Made by a program: the position numbers and the translations under genes. 64,000 bases of DNA, from positions 1,159,501 to 1,223,500 of the forward strand of contig NZ_CP086610.1 of assembly GCF_020883495.1 (NCBI RefSeq), in the 5' to 3' direction. The notes below the pieces were generated by a model. The model saw nothing but the letters and a program-made list of their open reading frames with translations, was not told where the DNA came from and ran no database searches. This document shows positions 48,328-58,995 of the stretch, one piece after another. Numbering within the stretch: the stretch's first letter is position 1; every line of letters begins with the position of its first letter. The stretch is from Shinella zoogloeoides. Lineage in GTDB: Bacteria; Pseudomonadota; Alphaproteobacteria; Rhizobiales; Rhizobiaceae.

Positions 48328-50079
48328 TCACTGTCCGACCGCCACGCCCTCCCGCCGCGGGTCCGCGGCACCCTTGAGGCCGTCTGCCGTCAGTTCGATG
48401 GCGTGCAGGCCGGAGTTCAAGTCGCGGGCCTGCACCTCGAAGCCGAGCGCCTTTAAAGGTTCGGCCAGCTTTTCGGCGTCGGTGCCGGCTTCCAGGTCAT
48501 AGGGGCCGAAGCGGTTGATGAGATGGGGCATGGCGACGATCTCGCCGACATCCATGCCCCAGTCGATATAGGCGATGAGCGCCTGGGCGACATAGCCGAT
48601 GATCTGGCTGCCGCCGGGCGAGCCGATGGCGAGCAGCGGTTTTCCATCCTTCAGCACGATGGTCGGCGACATGGAGGAGCGGGGGCGTTTGCCGGGTTCG
48701 ACGCGGTTGGCGACGGGCACGCCCTCGTCATGCGTCTCGAAGGAGAAGTCGGTGAGCTCGTTGTTGAGCAGGAAGCCGCCCGTCATCAGCCGCGAGCCGA
48801 AGCCGTTCTCGATGGTGGTCGTAATGGAGACGACATTGCCGTCCCTGTCGACGATGACGAAATGGCTGGTGGAGGGCAGTTCGATGGCGGCGTCGCGGCC
48901 GAAGTTGAGGGCATGGTCCCATTCCGGCTCGCCGGCCGTTACCGCGTCGGTCCCGAGCGCCCTGTCGCCGTCGAGCAGTCTCGCCCGCTCGCCGAGATAG
49001 GTTTTTGCGAGGAGGCCCTTGATCGGGGCCGGTACGAAATCGGTGTCGGCGAGGTAGCGGCCCCGGTCCGCGAAAGCGAGGCGTTGCGCGTCGCCGATCA
49101 GCCGCCAGCTTTCGGGATTGTCCCTGCCGAGCGCCTTGAGGTCGAAATTCTCCAGCATGCCAAGCATCTGGCCGATGGCGACCGCGCCGGAGGAGGGCGG
49201 TCCCATGCCGCAGATATCGAGCGCGCGGTAGCGGGCGCATATAGGCTGCCGTTCCCTTACCCGGTAGTTCGCAAGGTCTGCGAGCGACAGCACGCCGGCA
49301 TTCTTGCCGGACATGCGCACGGTATCCACGATCGCCTCCGCGATGGGGCCTGTGTAGAAGGCGTCGGCGCCGCCCTTGGCGATGGCCGCGAGCGTTTCGG
49401 CATAGGCTGGGTTCCTGAGCACGGCGCCGGCCTTGATCGGCGCGCCGTCGGCGCCGAAGAAATAGGACGCCGTCGCTTCGAAGGTCTTCAGGCGGTCGCC
49501 TTCGGCGGCGACAAGGCTGGCGAGGCGGGGAGAGACGGAAAAACCCTCGCGCGCCAGCGTCTCTGCGGGAGTGAAGAGGTCTTTCCAGTCCTTGCGGCCC
49601 CAGCGCTTGTGCGCCTCCTGCATCAGCATGACGGTGCCGGGCGTGCCGACCGAGCGTCCGCCGACGACGGCGTCGAAGAACTCCATCGGCTTGCCCTTGT
49701 CGTCGAGGAAGAGCGTGGGCGTGGCATCCATCGGCGCCGTCTCGCGGCCGTCGAGCGTGACGATGCGTTTTGCTGCCGCATCGTAGTAGACGAGGAACGC
49801 GCCGCCGCCGAGGCCGGAGGATTGCGGCTCGACGAGGCCGAGCACGGTCTGGATGGCGACCATGGCGTCGATGGCGCTGCCGCCTTCGGCAAGGATTTTC
49901 TCGCCGGCCTGCGCCGCCAGCGGATGCGCGGCGGCGACCATGTGCTCGCGCGCCGTGACGACCTTCGCCGCCGCAAGGCCGGTCGCGCGTTCGGGCGCAA
50001 TGGTGTCCGAAGCCTGCTGGGCGGGCGCAACCGTGGCGGTCAGCAGGAAAAGCCCGAGGGCGACGAGGGATCGTTTCAT
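48328..50079 (-). CDS. ggt: Gamma-glutamyltranspeptidase
   Basis: This 583-residue Ntn-hydrolase has a Sec signal peptide (KRSLVALGLFLLTATVAPAQ). The N-terminal subunit is followed by the autocleavage site before the nucleophile Thr in PSTSHFVIVDRDGN. Binding loops EGFGSRL-type (ENGFGSRLMTGGFLLNNELT), RPRSSMSPTIV and GSPGGSQII are present. Acts on periplasmic glutathione and gamma-glutamyl compounds. Confidence 0.95.
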   Translation of the reverse strand: MKRSLVALGLFLLTATVAPAQQASDTIAPERATGLAAAKVVTAREHMVAAAHPLAAQAGEKILAEGGSAIDAMVAIQTVLGLVEPQSSGLGGGAFLVYYDAAAKRIVTLDGRETAPMDATPTLFLDDKGKPMEFFDAVVGGRSVGTPGTVMLMQEAHKRWGRKDWKDLFTPAETLAREGFSVSPRLASLVAAEGDRLKTFEATASYFFGADGAPIKAGAVLRNPAYAETLAAIAKGGADAFYTGPIAEAIVDTVRMSGKNAGVLSLADLANYRVRERQPICARYRALDICGMGPPSSGAVAIGQMLGMLENFDLKALGRDNPESWRLIGDAQRLAFADRGRYLADTDFVPAPIKGLLAKTYLGERARLLDGDRALGTDAVTAGEPEWDHALNFGRDAAIELPSTSHFVIVDRDGNVVSITTTIENGFGSRLMTGGFLLNNELTDFSFETHDEGVPVANRVEPGKRPRSSMSPTIVLKDGKPLLAIGSPGGSQIIGYVAQALIAYIDWGMDVGEIVAMPHLINRFGPYDLEAGTDAEKLAEPLKALGFEVQARDLNSGLHAIELTADGLKGAADPRREGVAVGQ

Positions 50080-50265
50080 CGTGATTGCCTCCGCTGGGGC
50101 GGATATAGTGCAGGCATTTACGCGGTGGAGGCAAGGCGGATGGGGAATTCACCCTTTCTTCACCCTGCCGCCACTTGGGTCGACGCCCGGCTTGTGGAAA
50201 TCCTTGTCTGCCGTTGCGTGAGTTAACCGCATTCTCGCATAGAGCCTCGCAAAACGTGGGGCCGT

Positions 50266-50295
50266 CTTGAAGTCCGATACCCTGACACTCTATGT
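50266..50295 (+). promoter_or_regulatory. Sigma-32-like promoter upstream of clpP
   Basis: CTTGAAG (50266-50272), a 17-bp spacer, then CTATGT (50290-50295). This fits the RpoH consensus of rhizobia (CTTGAA-N16/17-C-x-A-T-x-T). It lies 71 bp before the clpP start and explains heat induction, an inference from sequence. Confidence 0.6.
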
Positions 50296-50366
50296 AGGGA
50301 AGACGAAACTTGCTGATTCCCAACGCTTGGCGAGGGTTTCAGGGCCACTTGAGATGAAGGATTGAT

Positions 50367-50999
50367 ATGAGAAATCCCGTAGATACCGCCATGGCTCTGG
50401 TGCCGATGGTCGTCGAGCAGACCAACCGCGGCGAGCGTTCCTACGACATCTATTCGCGCCTCCTGAAGGAACGCATCATCTTCCTGACGGGTCCCGTCGA
50501 GGATCATATCGCAACGCTCGTCTGCGCGCAGCTTCTCTTCCTCGAGGCTGAAAACCCGAAGAAGGAAATCGCGCTCTACATCAATTCGCCGGGCGGCGTC
50601 GTGACCTCGGGCATGGCGATCTACGATACGATGCAGTTCATCAAGCCTGCCGTATCGACGCTCTGCATCGGTCAGGCCGCCTCCATGGGCTCGCTGCTGC
50701 TGGCCGCCGGCCACAAGGACATGCGCTTTGCCACGCCGAATGCCCGCATCATGGTCCACCAGCCCTCCGGCGGCTTCCAGGGCCAGGCATCGGATATCGA
50801 GCGCCATGCCAAGGACATCCTCAAGATGAAGCGCAAGCTGAACGAGGTCTATGTCAAGCATTGCGGCCGCACCTATGAGGAAGTCGAGCAGACGCTCGAC
50901 CGCGACCACTTCATGAGCGCCGACGAGGCGAAGGACTGGGGTCTGGTCGACCGGGTCATCACGAGCCGCGAAGTGATCGAGGGGCCCGACGCCACGTAA
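50367..50999 (+). CDS. clpP: ATP-dependent Clp protease proteolytic subunit
   Basis: This 210-residue serine peptidase has Ser in [11 protein letters not shown], His in [11 protein letters not shown], and Asp in the [15 protein letters not shown] region. ClpP tetradecamers degrade proteins unfolded by ClpX or ClpA. It is separated from clpX by a small MmcQ/YjbR-like gene, unlike the usual clpP-clpX pair. Confidence 0.97.
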   Translation: MRNPVDTAMALVPMVVEQTNRGERSYDIYSRLLKERIIFLTGPVEDHIATLVCAQLLFLEAENPKKEIALYINSPGGVVTSGMAIYDTMQFIKPAVSTLCIGQAASMGSLLLAAGHKDMRFATPNARIMVHQPSGGFQGQASDIERHAKDILKMKRKLNEVYVKHCGRTYEEVEQTLDRDHFMSADEAKDWGLVDRVITSREVIEGPDAT

Positions 51000-51022
51000 T
51001 CCCGATTGCGCTGCGGGGTCCG

Positions 51023-51379
51023 ATGACACTCGACGACTACAACGCCTTCTGTGCTTCGCTCCCCGCCACGACGCATGTCGTGCAATGGGGCGGGGCGCAT
51101 GTCTGGAAGGTCGGCGACAAGGTGTTCGCCATCGCCGGATGGAGCGAGGCGGAAGGGCTTGGGGTCACGTTCAAGGTGTCCGAACTCGCCTACGACATTC
51201 TGCGCGAGCAGCCGGGGTGCCGCCCGGCGCCCTATCTTGCCTCGCGCGGCATGAAGTGGATCCAGCGGCAGACGGGCGAATCGGTTGATGATGCGGCCCT
51301 GTGCGACTATTTGTTGGAAAGCCACGGTCTGGTGGCGGCAAAGTTGACGCGCAAGGCTCGCGCCGATCTCGGCTTGTGA
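51023..51379 (+). CDS. MmcQ/YjbR-family protein
   Basis: This 118-residue protein of the MmcQ/YjbR (double wing) family starts MTLDDYNAFCASLPATTHVV and contains HVWKVGDKVFAIAGW and LASRGMKWIQRQTGE. A DNA-binding role is suggested by the fold. It lies between clpP and clpX, an insertion I have not seen as standard. Confidence 0.85.
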   Translation: MTLDDYNAFCASLPATTHVVQWGGAHVWKVGDKVFAIAGWSEAEGLGVTFKVSELAYDILREQPGCRPAPYLASRGMKWIQRQTGESVDDAALCDYLLESHGLVAAKLTRKARADLGL

Positions 51380-51458
51380 CGGGAGTGTGAAGGGCCTTAC
51401 GCGATTGTAATGATCGCGGGGCTTTATCCTCGCCACAAAGCCGGTAATATTGGCCGTT

Positions 51459-51490
51459 AATGCTATGTTGATTTGTAACGGCATAGCATT
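51459..51490 (+). repeat. Inverted repeat in clpX leader
   Basis: AATGCTATG (51459-51467) and CATAGCATT (51482-51490), a perfect 9-bp dyad with a 14-base spacer, lies in the 272-bp gap before clpX. It may be an operator or form an mRNA hairpin. Nothing else is recognised in the gap. Confidence 0.5.
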
Positions 51491-51651
51491 CGGTGTTTAG
51501 ACGGGGAATGCGTTGCAATCGGTTCAAGGGCGTCGCCCGGGCCGGTCAGTACCCCTGGAGCCTTTGAAGGGCGCAAGCGCTTCCGACAAGGGCGGTTTGA
51601 GTGGTCCGGCCATCTTGCGAGGGATGGGCGGCGTGCTGGAAGGAAAGTGAT

Positions 51652-52929
51652 ATGAGCAAGGTCAGCGGCAGCAACGGCGGCGACTCCAAGAATACCCTTT
51701 ACTGCTCCTTCTGCGGCAAGAGCCAGCACGAGGTCCGCAAGCTGATTGCCGGACCGACGGTGTTCATCTGCGATGAATGCGTCGAACTGTGCATGGACAT
51801 CATCCGCGAGGAGAACAAGACCTCGATGGTGAAATCCCGCGACGGCGTTCCCACGCCCCAGGATATCATCAAGGTCCTCGACGAATATGTCATCGGCCAG
51901 CAGCAGGCCAAGCGCATCCTGTCGGTCGCGGTGCACAACCACTACAAGCGTCTGGCGCATGCCGCCAAGGGCTCGGATGTGGAACTGGCGAAGTCGAACA
52001 TCATGCTGGTCGGCCCCACGGGCTGCGGCAAGACCTATCTCGCCCAGACGCTCGCCCGCATCATCGACGTGCCCTTCACCATGGCCGACGCCACGACGCT
52101 GACCGAAGCCGGTTACGTGGGCGAGGACGTGGAGAACATCATCCTGAAGCTGCTGCAGGCGGCCGACTACAATGTCGAGCGCGCGCAGCGCGGCATCGTC
52201 TATATCGACGAAGTCGACAAGATCTCGCGCAAGTCCGACAACCCGTCCATCACCCGTGACGTGTCGGGCGAGGGCGTGCAGCAGGCGCTTCTGAAGATCA
52301 TGGAAGGCACGGTTGCCTCGGTTCCCCCGCAGGGTGGCCGCAAGCATCCGCAGCAGGAATTCCTGCAGGTCGATACGACGAACATCCTGTTCATCTGCGG
52401 CGGCGCCTTCGCCGGCCTCGACAAGATCATCTCCGCCCGCGGCGAGAAGACCTCCATCGGCTTCGGCGCGACGGTCCGCTCGCCGGAAGATCGCCGCGTC
52501 GGCGAAGTCCTGCGCGATCTGGAGCCGGAAGATCTGGTAAAGTTCGGCCTCATCCCGGAATTCATCGGCCGTCTGCCCGTTCTGGCGACGCTGGAAGACC
52601 TCGACGAGGATGCGCTGATCCAGATTCTGTCCGAGCCGAAGAACGCGCTGATCAAGCAGTACCAGCGCCTGTTCGAGATGGAAGACGTCGAACTGACCTT
52701 CCACGAGGACGCGCTGCGCGAGATCGCCCGCAAGGCGATCGTCCGCAAGACCGGCGCGCGCGGCCTTCGCTCGATCATGGAAAAAATCCTGCTCGACACG
52801 ATGTTCGAACTGCCGACGCTGGAAGGCGTTCGCGAGGTCGTCATCTCCGACGAGGTGGTGAAGGGTTCGGCCCGTCCGCTCTACATCTATTCCGAGCGCA
52901 CCGACGAGAAGGCCAACGTTTCGGCCTGA
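51652..52929 (+). CDS. clpX: ATP-dependent Clp protease ATP-binding subunit ClpX
   Basis: This 425-residue AAA+ unfoldase has an N-terminal four-Cys zinc finger ([26 protein letters not shown]), Walker A GPTGCGKT, Walker [10 protein letters not shown] and pore/RKH-type loops. It delivers substrates to ClpP. In Mu, ClpX also remodels the MuA transpososome, so it may matter to the prophage here. Confidence 0.98.
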   Translation: MSKVSGSNGGDSKNTLYCSFCGKSQHEVRKLIAGPTVFICDECVELCMDIIREENKTSMVKSRDGVPTPQDIIKVLDEYVIGQQQAKRILSVAVHNHYKRLAHAAKGSDVELAKSNIMLVGPTGCGKTYLAQTLARIIDVPFTMADATTLTEAGYVGEDVENIILKLLQAADYNVERAQRGIVYIDEVDKISRKSDNPSITRDVSGEGVQQALLKIMEGTVASVPPQGGRKHPQQEFLQVDTTNILFICGGAFAGLDKIISARGEKTSIGFGATVRSPEDRRVGEVLRDLEPEDLVKFGLIPEFIGRLPVLATLEDLDEDALIQILSEPKNALIKQYQRLFEMEDVELTFHEDALREIARKAIVRKTGARGLRSIMEKILLDTMFELPTLEGVREVVISDEVVKGSARPLYIYSERTDEKANVSA

Positions 52930-52933
52930 AGAA

Positions 52934-52959
52934 AAGCCCTCCCCGAAAGGGGAGGGCTT
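52934..52959 (+). terminator. Terminator after clpX
   Basis: AAGCCCTCCCC (52934-52944), loop GAAA, GGGGAGGGCTT (52949-52959): an 11-bp perfect stem. It ends clpX transcription and probably also the convergent OB-fold gene on the minus strand. Confidence 0.85.
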
Positions 52960-52965
52960 CGACCG

Positions 52966-53343
52966 TCATTCGATGATGGTCATACGATCCACGTCGAAGT
53001 CGGTTTCCTTGACGCGATGGGTATCGACCTCGCCTTGCAGCCGCACCCGGGTGGTCTCCGAGACAGGCTGGGCGGGAAAGTCGTCGTCGTCGATCTCGAC
53101 CCGGATTTCACCCGTATCGTCCGCAAAGAGATATTCCTCGTCCGCCAGCTTGCGGATGATCCTTCCCTCGATCGTCGCTTTCGTTTCGTCCTCGGCGCCG
53201 GCCTTGATGGCCTCGACGGTCATGGCCGGATATTTCGCATCTCCGCCCTGCTGCACATCCGAAGGGCCGGTGAATTGCGCCAGGGCGGCCCCGGCGGGAA
53301 GGGCGAGAAGGATGGCGAGGGTGGCGAAGACGGGTTTCGACAT
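52966..53343 (-). CDS. YgiW/YdeI-family periplasmic OB-fold protein
   Basis: This 125-residue protein has a Sec signal (VFATLAILLALPAGAALA) and a BOF/YgiW OB-fold domain with DETKATIEGRIIRKLADEEY and the C-terminal VDVDRMTIIE-like strand. Such proteins are linked to stress tolerance and may bind small ligands. Start at 53343. Confidence 0.88.
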   Translation of the reverse strand: MSKPVFATLAILLALPAGAALAQFTGPSDVQQGGDAKYPAMTVEAIKAGAEDETKATIEGRIIRKLADEEYLFADDTGEIRVEIDDDDFPAQPVSETTRVRLQGEVDTHRVKETDFDVDRMTIIE

Positions 53344-53603
53344 TTGCGACTCCTGAGTTTGCTTGCAATCGGGCATAATGCCGGTACGGGCCATTCGGGT
53401 CCACACCCTTGGCGGCCCCGCTGCATATCGGCCGTTGCGAAACGCGCCGCGCCGCGCGATTATGGAAGACTTCGATTCTGTTCTGCGTATGCTCCGGCAA
53501 TGAATGCCGGGGGAAGGCCGTAAGTTCCGCGACAGCGCGGAAGACTAGACTTCCCATGTTGGTTCGTCTTGTTCGGCGCGGGGTGGGGCACCCCGGCGCC
53601 GGG

Positions 53604-53634
53604 CTTGAAAATGCGTTTGCCGCACGCCACTTGT
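53604..53634 (+). promoter_or_regulatory. Sigma-32-like promoter upstream of lon
   Basis: CTTGAAA (53604-53610), a 16-bp spacer, then CCACTTGT (53627-53634). It matches a rhizobial RpoH promoter and lies 82 bp before lon. The remaining part of the 372-bp gap to the OB-fold gene holds no gene I can support. Confidence 0.55.
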
Positions 53635-53715
53635 GGATGGAAAAGATCGCCGGCCCGGTGCCCCAAGCACCGACAGGACCGGTTCCCGGAAACGGGACGT
53701 TTGAAAGGAAATGAC

Positions 53716-56139
53716 ATGACGAAAAAGACGTCTGCGCCGCACGATTCCACGGCCTTCCCGGTCCTGCCCCTGCGCGACATCGTGGTGTTCCCGCACATGA
53801 TCGTGCCGCTGTTCGTCGGTCGCGAAAAGTCGATCCGCGCGCTGGAAGAGGTCATGGGCACCGACAAGCAGATCATGCTTGCCACCCAGATCAACGCTTC
53901 CGACGACGATCCGGAGACCGACGCCATCTACCGCATCGGCGCCGTCGCCAATGTTCTCCAGCTCCTGAAGTTGCCCGACGGCACCGTCAAGGTTCTGGTC
54001 GAGGGCCGCGCCCGCGCGGAGATCGACGGCTATACCGATCGCGAGGAGTTCTACGAGGCGCTGGCCCATGTGCTGCCCGAGCCGGAGGAGGACCCGGTCG
54101 AGATCGAGGCGCTGTCGCGCTCGGTCGTCTCCGAGTTCGAGAACTATGTGAAGCTCAACAAGAAGATTTCGCCGGAAGTCGTCGGTGCCGCGAGCCAGAT
54201 CGAGGATTACTCGAAGCTCGCCGACACGGTCGCCTCGCACCTGTCCATAAAGATCGTCGAGAAGCAGGAAATGCTCGAGACGACCAGCGTCAAGCTGCGC
54301 CTCGAAAAGGCGCTCGGCTTCATGGAAGGCGAAATCTCGGTTCTGCAGGTCGAAAAGCGCATCCGCTCGCGTGTCAAGCGCCAGATGGAGAAGACCCAGC
54401 GCGAATACTACCTCAACGAACAGATGAAGGCGATCCAGAAGGAACTCGGCGACGGCGAGGACGGCCGCGACGAGATGGCCGAACTGGAAGAGAAGATCGC
54501 CAAGGCCAAGCTCTCCAAGGAGGCCCGCGAAAAGGCGGATGCCGAGCTGAAGAAGCTGCGCCAGATGAGCCCGATGTCGGCGGAAGCCACGGTCGTGCGC
54601 AACTATCTGGACTGGCTGACGGGTATTCCGTGGGGCAAGAAGTCGAAGATCAAGACCGACCTCAACGCTGCGGAAAAGATTCTCGACGAGGATCATTTCG
54701 GTCTCGACAAGGTCAAGGAGCGCATCGTCGAATATCTCGCCGTGCAGGCCCGCTCGACCAAGATCAAGGGTCCGATCCTGTGCCTCGTCGGCCCTCCGGG
54801 CGTCGGCAAGACCTCGCTCGCGAAATCGATCGCCAAGGCGACCGGCCGCGAATATATCCGCATGGCGCTCGGCGGCGTGCGTGACGAGGCCGAAATCCGC
54901 GGTCACCGCCGCACCTATATCGGCTCGATGCCCGGCAAGGTCATCCAGTCGATGAAGAAGGCGAAGAAGTCCAACCCGCTCTTCCTGCTTGACGAGATCG
55001 ACAAGATGGGCATGGACTTCCGCGGCGACCCGTCTTCGGCCCTGCTGGAGGTGCTGGACCCGGAACAGAACTCGACCTTCATGGATCACTACCTGGAAGT
55101 CGAATACGACCTGTCCAACGTCATGTTCGTGACGACGGCGAACACGCTGAACATTCCCGCGCCCCTGATGGACCGCATGGAAGTGATCCGCATCGCCGGC
55201 TACACGGAAGAAGAGAAGCTGGAAATCGCCAAGCGGCACCTGCTGCCCAAGGCGATCCGCGACCACGCGCTGCAGCCGAAGGAATTTTCGGTCACCGACG
55301 GCGCGCTGATGGCGGTCATCCAGCAGTACACCCGCGAGGCGGGCGTCCGTAACTTCGAGCGTGAACTGATGAAGCTCGCCCGCAAGGCGGTGACCGAGAT
55401 CATCAAGGGCAAGGCGAAGAAGGTCGAGGTCACGGCGGAGAACATCCACGATTTCCTCGGCGTTCCGCGCTTCCGCCACGGCGAAGCCGAGCGCGAGGAT
55501 CAGGTCGGCGTCGTCACGGGTCTTGCCTGGACGGAAGTCGGCGGCGAGCTGCTCACCATCGAAGGCGTCAGCCTGCCGGGTGGCAAGGGCCGCATGACGG
55601 TCACGGGCAACCTGAAGGACGTGATGAAGGAATCGATTTCGGCGGCGGCATCCTATGTCCGCTCGCGCGCCGTCGATTTCGGCATCGAGCCGCCGCGCTT
55701 CGACAAGACGGACATCCACGTGCACGTGCCGGAAGGCGCGACGCCGAAGGACGGCCCGTCGGCCGGTATCGCCATGGCGACCGCCATCGTTTCCATCATG
55801 ACCGGCATCCCGGTCTCGAAGGACATCGCGATGACGGGCGAAGTGACGCTGCGCGGCCGGGTTCTGCCCATCGGCGGTCTCAAGGAAAAGCTGCTCGCAG
55901 CGCTTCGCGGCGGCATCAAGAAGGTGCTGATCCCGGAAGAGAACGCCAAGGACCTGGCGGACATTCCGGACAATGTGAAGAACAGCATGGAGATCGTTCC
56001 GGTCTCCCGCATGGGCGAGGTGATCGAGCATGCGCTGCTGCGCCGGCCCGAGCCGATCGAGTGGGACGGCACGCTTGAAGCGGCCAAGGTCCCGCCGGTC
56101 GAATCGACCGACGACGGCGCTGGCGCCATCGCGCACTAG
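53716..56139 (+). CDS. lon: ATP-dependent protease La (Lon)
   Basis: This 807-residue protease has an N-terminal LON substrate domain ([20 protein letters not shown]), AAA+ core with Walker [10 protein letters not shown] and Walker [12 protein letters not shown], and the proteolytic domain with Ser682 in DGPSAG and the catalytic Lys of LPIGGLKEK (about 723-725). It degrades misfolded and regulatory proteins. A sigma-32-like promoter lies upstream. Confidence 0.98.
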   Translation: MTKKTSAPHDSTAFPVLPLRDIVVFPHMIVPLFVGREKSIRALEEVMGTDKQIMLATQINASDDDPETDAIYRIGAVANVLQLLKLPDGTVKVLVEGRARAEIDGYTDREEFYEALAHVLPEPEEDPVEIEALSRSVVSEFENYVKLNKKISPEVVGAASQIEDYSKLADTVASHLSIKIVEKQEMLETTSVKLRLEKALGFMEGEISVLQVEKRIRSRVKRQMEKTQREYYLNEQMKAIQKELGDGEDGRDEMAELEEKIAKAKLSKEAREKADAELKKLRQMSPMSAEATVVRNYLDWLTGIPWGKKSKIKTDLNAAEKILDEDHFGLDKVKERIVEYLAVQARSTKIKGPILCLVGPPGVGKTSLAKSIAKATGREYIRMALGGVRDEAEIRGHRRTYIGSMPGKVIQSMKKAKKSNPLFLLDEIDKMGMDFRGDPSSALLEVLDPEQNSTFMDHYLEVEYDLSNVMFVTTANTLNIPAPLMDRMEVIRIAGYTEEEKLEIAKRHLLPKAIRDHALQPKEFSVTDGALMAVIQQYTREAGVRNFERELMKLARKAVTEIIKGKAKKVEVTAENIHDFLGVPRFRHGEAEREDQVGVVTGLAWTEVGGELLTIEGVSLPGGKGRMTVTGNLKDVMKESISAAASYVRSRAVDFGIEPPRFDKTDIHVHVPEGATPKDGPSAGIAMATAIVSIMTGIPVSKDIAMTGEVTLRGRVLPIGGLKEKLLAALRGGIKKVLIPEENAKDLADIPDNVKNSMEIVPVSRMGEVIEHALLRRPEPIEWDGTLEAAKVPPVESTDDGAGAIAH

Positions 56140-56162
56140 GCTCTTTTGGACGCCAAACTGTG

Positions 56163-56190
56163 AAAGACCGGCCTTCGCGCCGGTCTTTTT
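56163..56190 (+). terminator. Terminator after lon
   Basis: AAAGACCGGC (56163-56172) pairs with GCCGGTCTTT (56179-56188), followed by TT and a T-rich run. It ends lon transcription. Confidence 0.85.
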
Positions 56191-56244
56191 CGTTGAAAAG
56201 CGTGTGTAACCCCCGGATTCTCAGGCTTTCCGGGCGAAATATTC

Positions 56245-56272
56245 TTGCGAGGCGAAGGCCGATGCGTATTCT
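56245..56272 (+). promoter_or_regulatory. Candidate sigma-70 promoter of hupB
   Basis: TTGCGA (56245-56250), a 16-bp spacer and TATTCT (56267-56272), ending 50 bp before the hupB start. The gap before it contains the lon terminator. No stronger candidate is visible. Confidence 0.5.
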
Positions 56273-56321
56273 GCCCCCGACTTGTATGAGTCGTTTCAAA
56301 CCGTAAGAAAGGGGTGGAAAC

Positions 56322-56597
56322 ATGAACAAGAATGAACTCGTATCCGCAGTGGCTGAGAAGTCCGGCCTCTCCAAGACGGACGCAGCATCTGCTGTCGACG
56401 CCGTTTTCGAGACGATCCAGGGCGAACTCAAGAACGGCGGCGACGTTCGTCTCGTCGGTTTCGGCAATTTCTCCGTGTCGCGTCGCGAAGCTTCGAAGGG
56501 CCGCAACCTTTCGACCGGCGCCGAGATCGAGATCCCGGCTCGCAACGTGCCGAAGTTCTCGGCCGGCAAGGGCCTGAAGGACGCCGTCAACGGCTGA
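56322..56597 (+). CDS. hupB: DNA-binding protein HU
   Basis: This 91-residue histone-like protein starts [18 protein letters not shown] and has the DNA-binding arm with [20 protein letters not shown], including the conserved Pro that intercalates DNA. It is the main nucleoid protein and a cofactor of Mu transposition. Directly after lon. Confidence 0.97.
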   Translation: MNKNELVSAVAEKSGLSKTDAASAVDAVFETIQGELKNGGDVRLVGFGNFSVSRREASKGRNLSTGAEIEIPARNVPKFSAGKGLKDAVNG

Positions 56598-56655
56598 TCC
56601 TCAGTTCGGGCAGAGCGGTTATCCACTCCGCCGCCAATCCTGAAATTCAGGGTCG

Positions 56656-56683
56656 GGGGTCCGGTTTTCCGGACCCCTTTTTA
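56656..56683 (+). terminator. Terminator after hupB
   Basis: GGGGTCCGG (56656-56664), loop TTTT, CCGGACCCC (56669-56677), then TTTTTA. A strong factor-independent terminator. Confidence 0.9.
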
Positions 56684-56775
56684 TTTGCGGGGACGTGCGG
56701 GCGCATTGTCATGCGGCTGTAACACGAAGGCCTCAGAACCGCCGGGTTCCAATCGACCGGATTCCGGAGGCATTC

Positions 56776-58968
56776 ATGAAGACCCGTTCGCTCACCGCTG
56801 CGCTGGCAGCGGTTCTCGCCGCATCGGTGGCCCCTGCCGCCAGCGCCGAGCCTGTATTCAACCGCATCGCATCCTTCGCCGTTGCCGGTAACCTGCCGGA
56901 AGGCGTGGACCGGGCGACGCCGAGTTCGTCGGAAATCATCGCCGCATCCGAGGACGGCAACACGCTCGTCTATTCCGACAGCCCCAACAAGGCGGTCGGC
57001 TTCATCGACATCACCGATGCGAAGGCCCCGAAGGCCGGCGGTTCCGTCGCCTTCGACGGTGAGCCGACCTCCGTGGCCTTCGCCGCCGGCAAGGCGCTTG
57101 TCGCCGTCAACACGCGCGAAAGCTTCGTCAAGCCGTCCGGCATTCTCGCCCAGGTCGACGTCGCTTCGAAGGCAATCGAAGCGACCTGCGATCTCGGCGG
57201 CCAACCGGATTCCATCGCGCTCAACAAGGACAAGACCCTTGCCGCGATCGCCATCGAGAACGAGCGGGACGAAGAGGTCAATGACGGCGACCTGCCGCAG
57301 ATGCCCGCGGGCGATCTCGTTCTGCTGTCGCTGAAGGATGGTGTCGTCGATTGCGGCTCGATCCGGCACGTCGCCCTGACGGGCCTTGCCGAGGTTGCCG
57401 GCGAAGACCCGGAACCCGAATTCGTCTCCTTCAACAGCCTCGACGAAGTTGCCGTCACGCTGCAGGAGAACAACCATATCGTCATCGTCGATGGCAGGAC
57501 CGGCGCGGTGAAGAGCCATTTCTCCGCCGGCACCGTCAGTCTTGAAGGCGTCGACACCAAAAAGGACGGTGCGCTGAAGTTCACCGGCAAGGTCGAGGAA
57601 ATCGCCCGCGAGCCGGACGCCGTGAAGTGGCTGGACGACGACCGCCTCGTCGTCGCCAATGAAGGCGACTGGAAGGGCGGCGCCCGCGGCTTCACCATCT
57701 TCGACAAGCAGGGCAAGGTTCTCTACGAGAACGGCGCGGCCTTCGAGCGCGAGATTGCGAAGATCGGCCACTACCCGGACAAGCGCAACAAGAAGGGCGT
57801 CGAGCCGGAAGGTCTGGAAGCGGCGAAATTCGGCGAGGACAACCTGTTCTTCGTTCTGGCCGAGCGCGCCTCCATCGTCGGCGTCTACAAGGATACCGGC
57901 GCGGAGCCTGAGCTTCTCCAGCTCCTGCCCTCGGGCATCGCGCCCGAAGGCGCGGTCGCCATTCCGGGCCGCAATCTCCTCGTGACGGCCAACGAAGCCG
58001 ATCTTGTCGAGGACGGCGGCGCGCGCTCGCATGTCATGATCTATGAGCGCGCGGAAGGGGAGGCTGCCTATCCGCAGATCGTCTCCGGCGAGAAGGACGG
58101 CGAGCTGATCGGCTTCGGCGCGCTTTCGGGCCTTGCTCCCGTCAAGGACAAGCCGGGCATGCTCTATGCCGTCAACGATTCCTTCTACGCCGCGCAGCCG
58201 ACGATCTTCACGATCGATGCAACGGCCAAGCCGGCGAAGATCGTCGATGCCCTGCGCATTACCCGCAACGGGGCTCCAGCGCAAAAACTCGACAGCGAAG
58301 GCCTGACGCCGGATGGCGAGGGCGGCTTCTGGCTCGCCAACGAGGGCGATGCCGACAAGCTCTATGCCCATGCCATCATCCACGTGAACGAAAAGGGCGA
58401 GATCGACAAGGAAATCGCCATTCCCGCCGAGCTGCGCGCCGGTGAAAAGCGCTTCGGCTTCGAAGGCATCACCCGCGTCGGCGAAGGCGACGACACGGTG
58501 CTCTGGATGGCGATGCAGCGCGAATGGGGCGACGACGATAAGGGCTTCGTGAAACTTGTCTCCTACAAGCCTTCCGACAAGGAATGGGGCGCGGTGCGCT
58601 ATCCGCTCGACAAGACGGAAAGCGGCTGGGTCGGCCTTTCGGAAATCAGCGCGAACGGCGATCATGCCTATATCATCGAGCGCGACAACCTCATCGGCGA
58701 AGCCGCGAAGCTGAAGAAGCTCTACCGCGTCGCGCTTGCCGACCTGAAGCCCGCCAAGCTCGGCGGCGACCTTCCGGTCGTGAAGAAGGAGGAGGTCCGC
58801 GACCTCATTCCGAACCTCAAGGCCACCAATGGCTATGTCGTCGACAAGGTGGAGGGCTTCGCCATCGATGCCGCCGGCAATGGCTATGTCGTGACCGACA
58901 ATGACGGGGTCGACGATTCCTCGGGTGAAACGCTGTTCTTCGGCATCGGCCCGATCAACGCGATGTAA
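56776..58968 (+). CDS. Secreted esterase-like / phytase-like protein
   Basis: This 730-residue protein has a Sec signal (LTAALAAVLAASVAPAASA). It has an N-terminal beta-propeller-like part with repeated DxxG/NG loops and EPTSVAFAAGKALVAVNTRE, and a C-terminal phytase-like esterase domain (SDSEGLTPDGEGGFWLANEG-type loops such as SEGLTPDGEGGFWLANEGDA). Likely periplasmic or extracellular. Substrate not known; PF13449-type members are annotated as esterase-like activity of phytase family. Confidence 0.82.
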   Translation: MKTRSLTAALAAVLAASVAPAASAEPVFNRIASFAVAGNLPEGVDRATPSSSEIIAASEDGNTLVYSDSPNKAVGFIDITDAKAPKAGGSVAFDGEPTSVAFAAGKALVAVNTRESFVKPSGILAQVDVASKAIEATCDLGGQPDSIALNKDKTLAAIAIENERDEEVNDGDLPQMPAGDLVLLSLKDGVVDCGSIRHVALTGLAEVAGEDPEPEFVSFNSLDEVAVTLQENNHIVIVDGRTGAVKSHFSAGTVSLEGVDTKKDGALKFTGKVEEIAREPDAVKWLDDDRLVVANEGDWKGGARGFTIFDKQGKVLYENGAAFEREIAKIGHYPDKRNKKGVEPEGLEAAKFGEDNLFFVLAERASIVGVYKDTGAEPELLQLLPSGIAPEGAVAIPGRNLLVTANEADLVEDGGARSHVMIYERAEGEAAYPQIVSGEKDGELIGFGALSGLAPVKDKPGMLYAVNDSFYAAQPTIFTIDATAKPAKIVDALRITRNGAPAQKLDSEGLTPDGEGGFWLANEGDADKLYAHAIIHVNEKGEIDKEIAIPAELRAGEKRFGFEGITRVGEGDDTVLWMAMQREWGDDDKGFVKLVSYKPSDKEWGAVRYPLDKTESGWVGLSEISANGDHAYIIERDNLIGEAAKLKKLYRVALADLKPAKLGGDLPVVKKEEVRDLIPNLKATNGYVVDKVEGFAIDAAGNGYVVTDNDGVDDSSGETLFFGIGPINAM

Positions 58969-58995
58969 TGTGCCGGAGGACGCGTGCCGCAAATG

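Noticed and set aside
53545..56136. 863-codon minus-strand frame opposite lon
   Set aside because: Antisense shadow caused by codon bias; lon on the plus strand has all domains intact. The long minus frame opposite the phytase-like gene (56647-58992) is rejected for the same reason.
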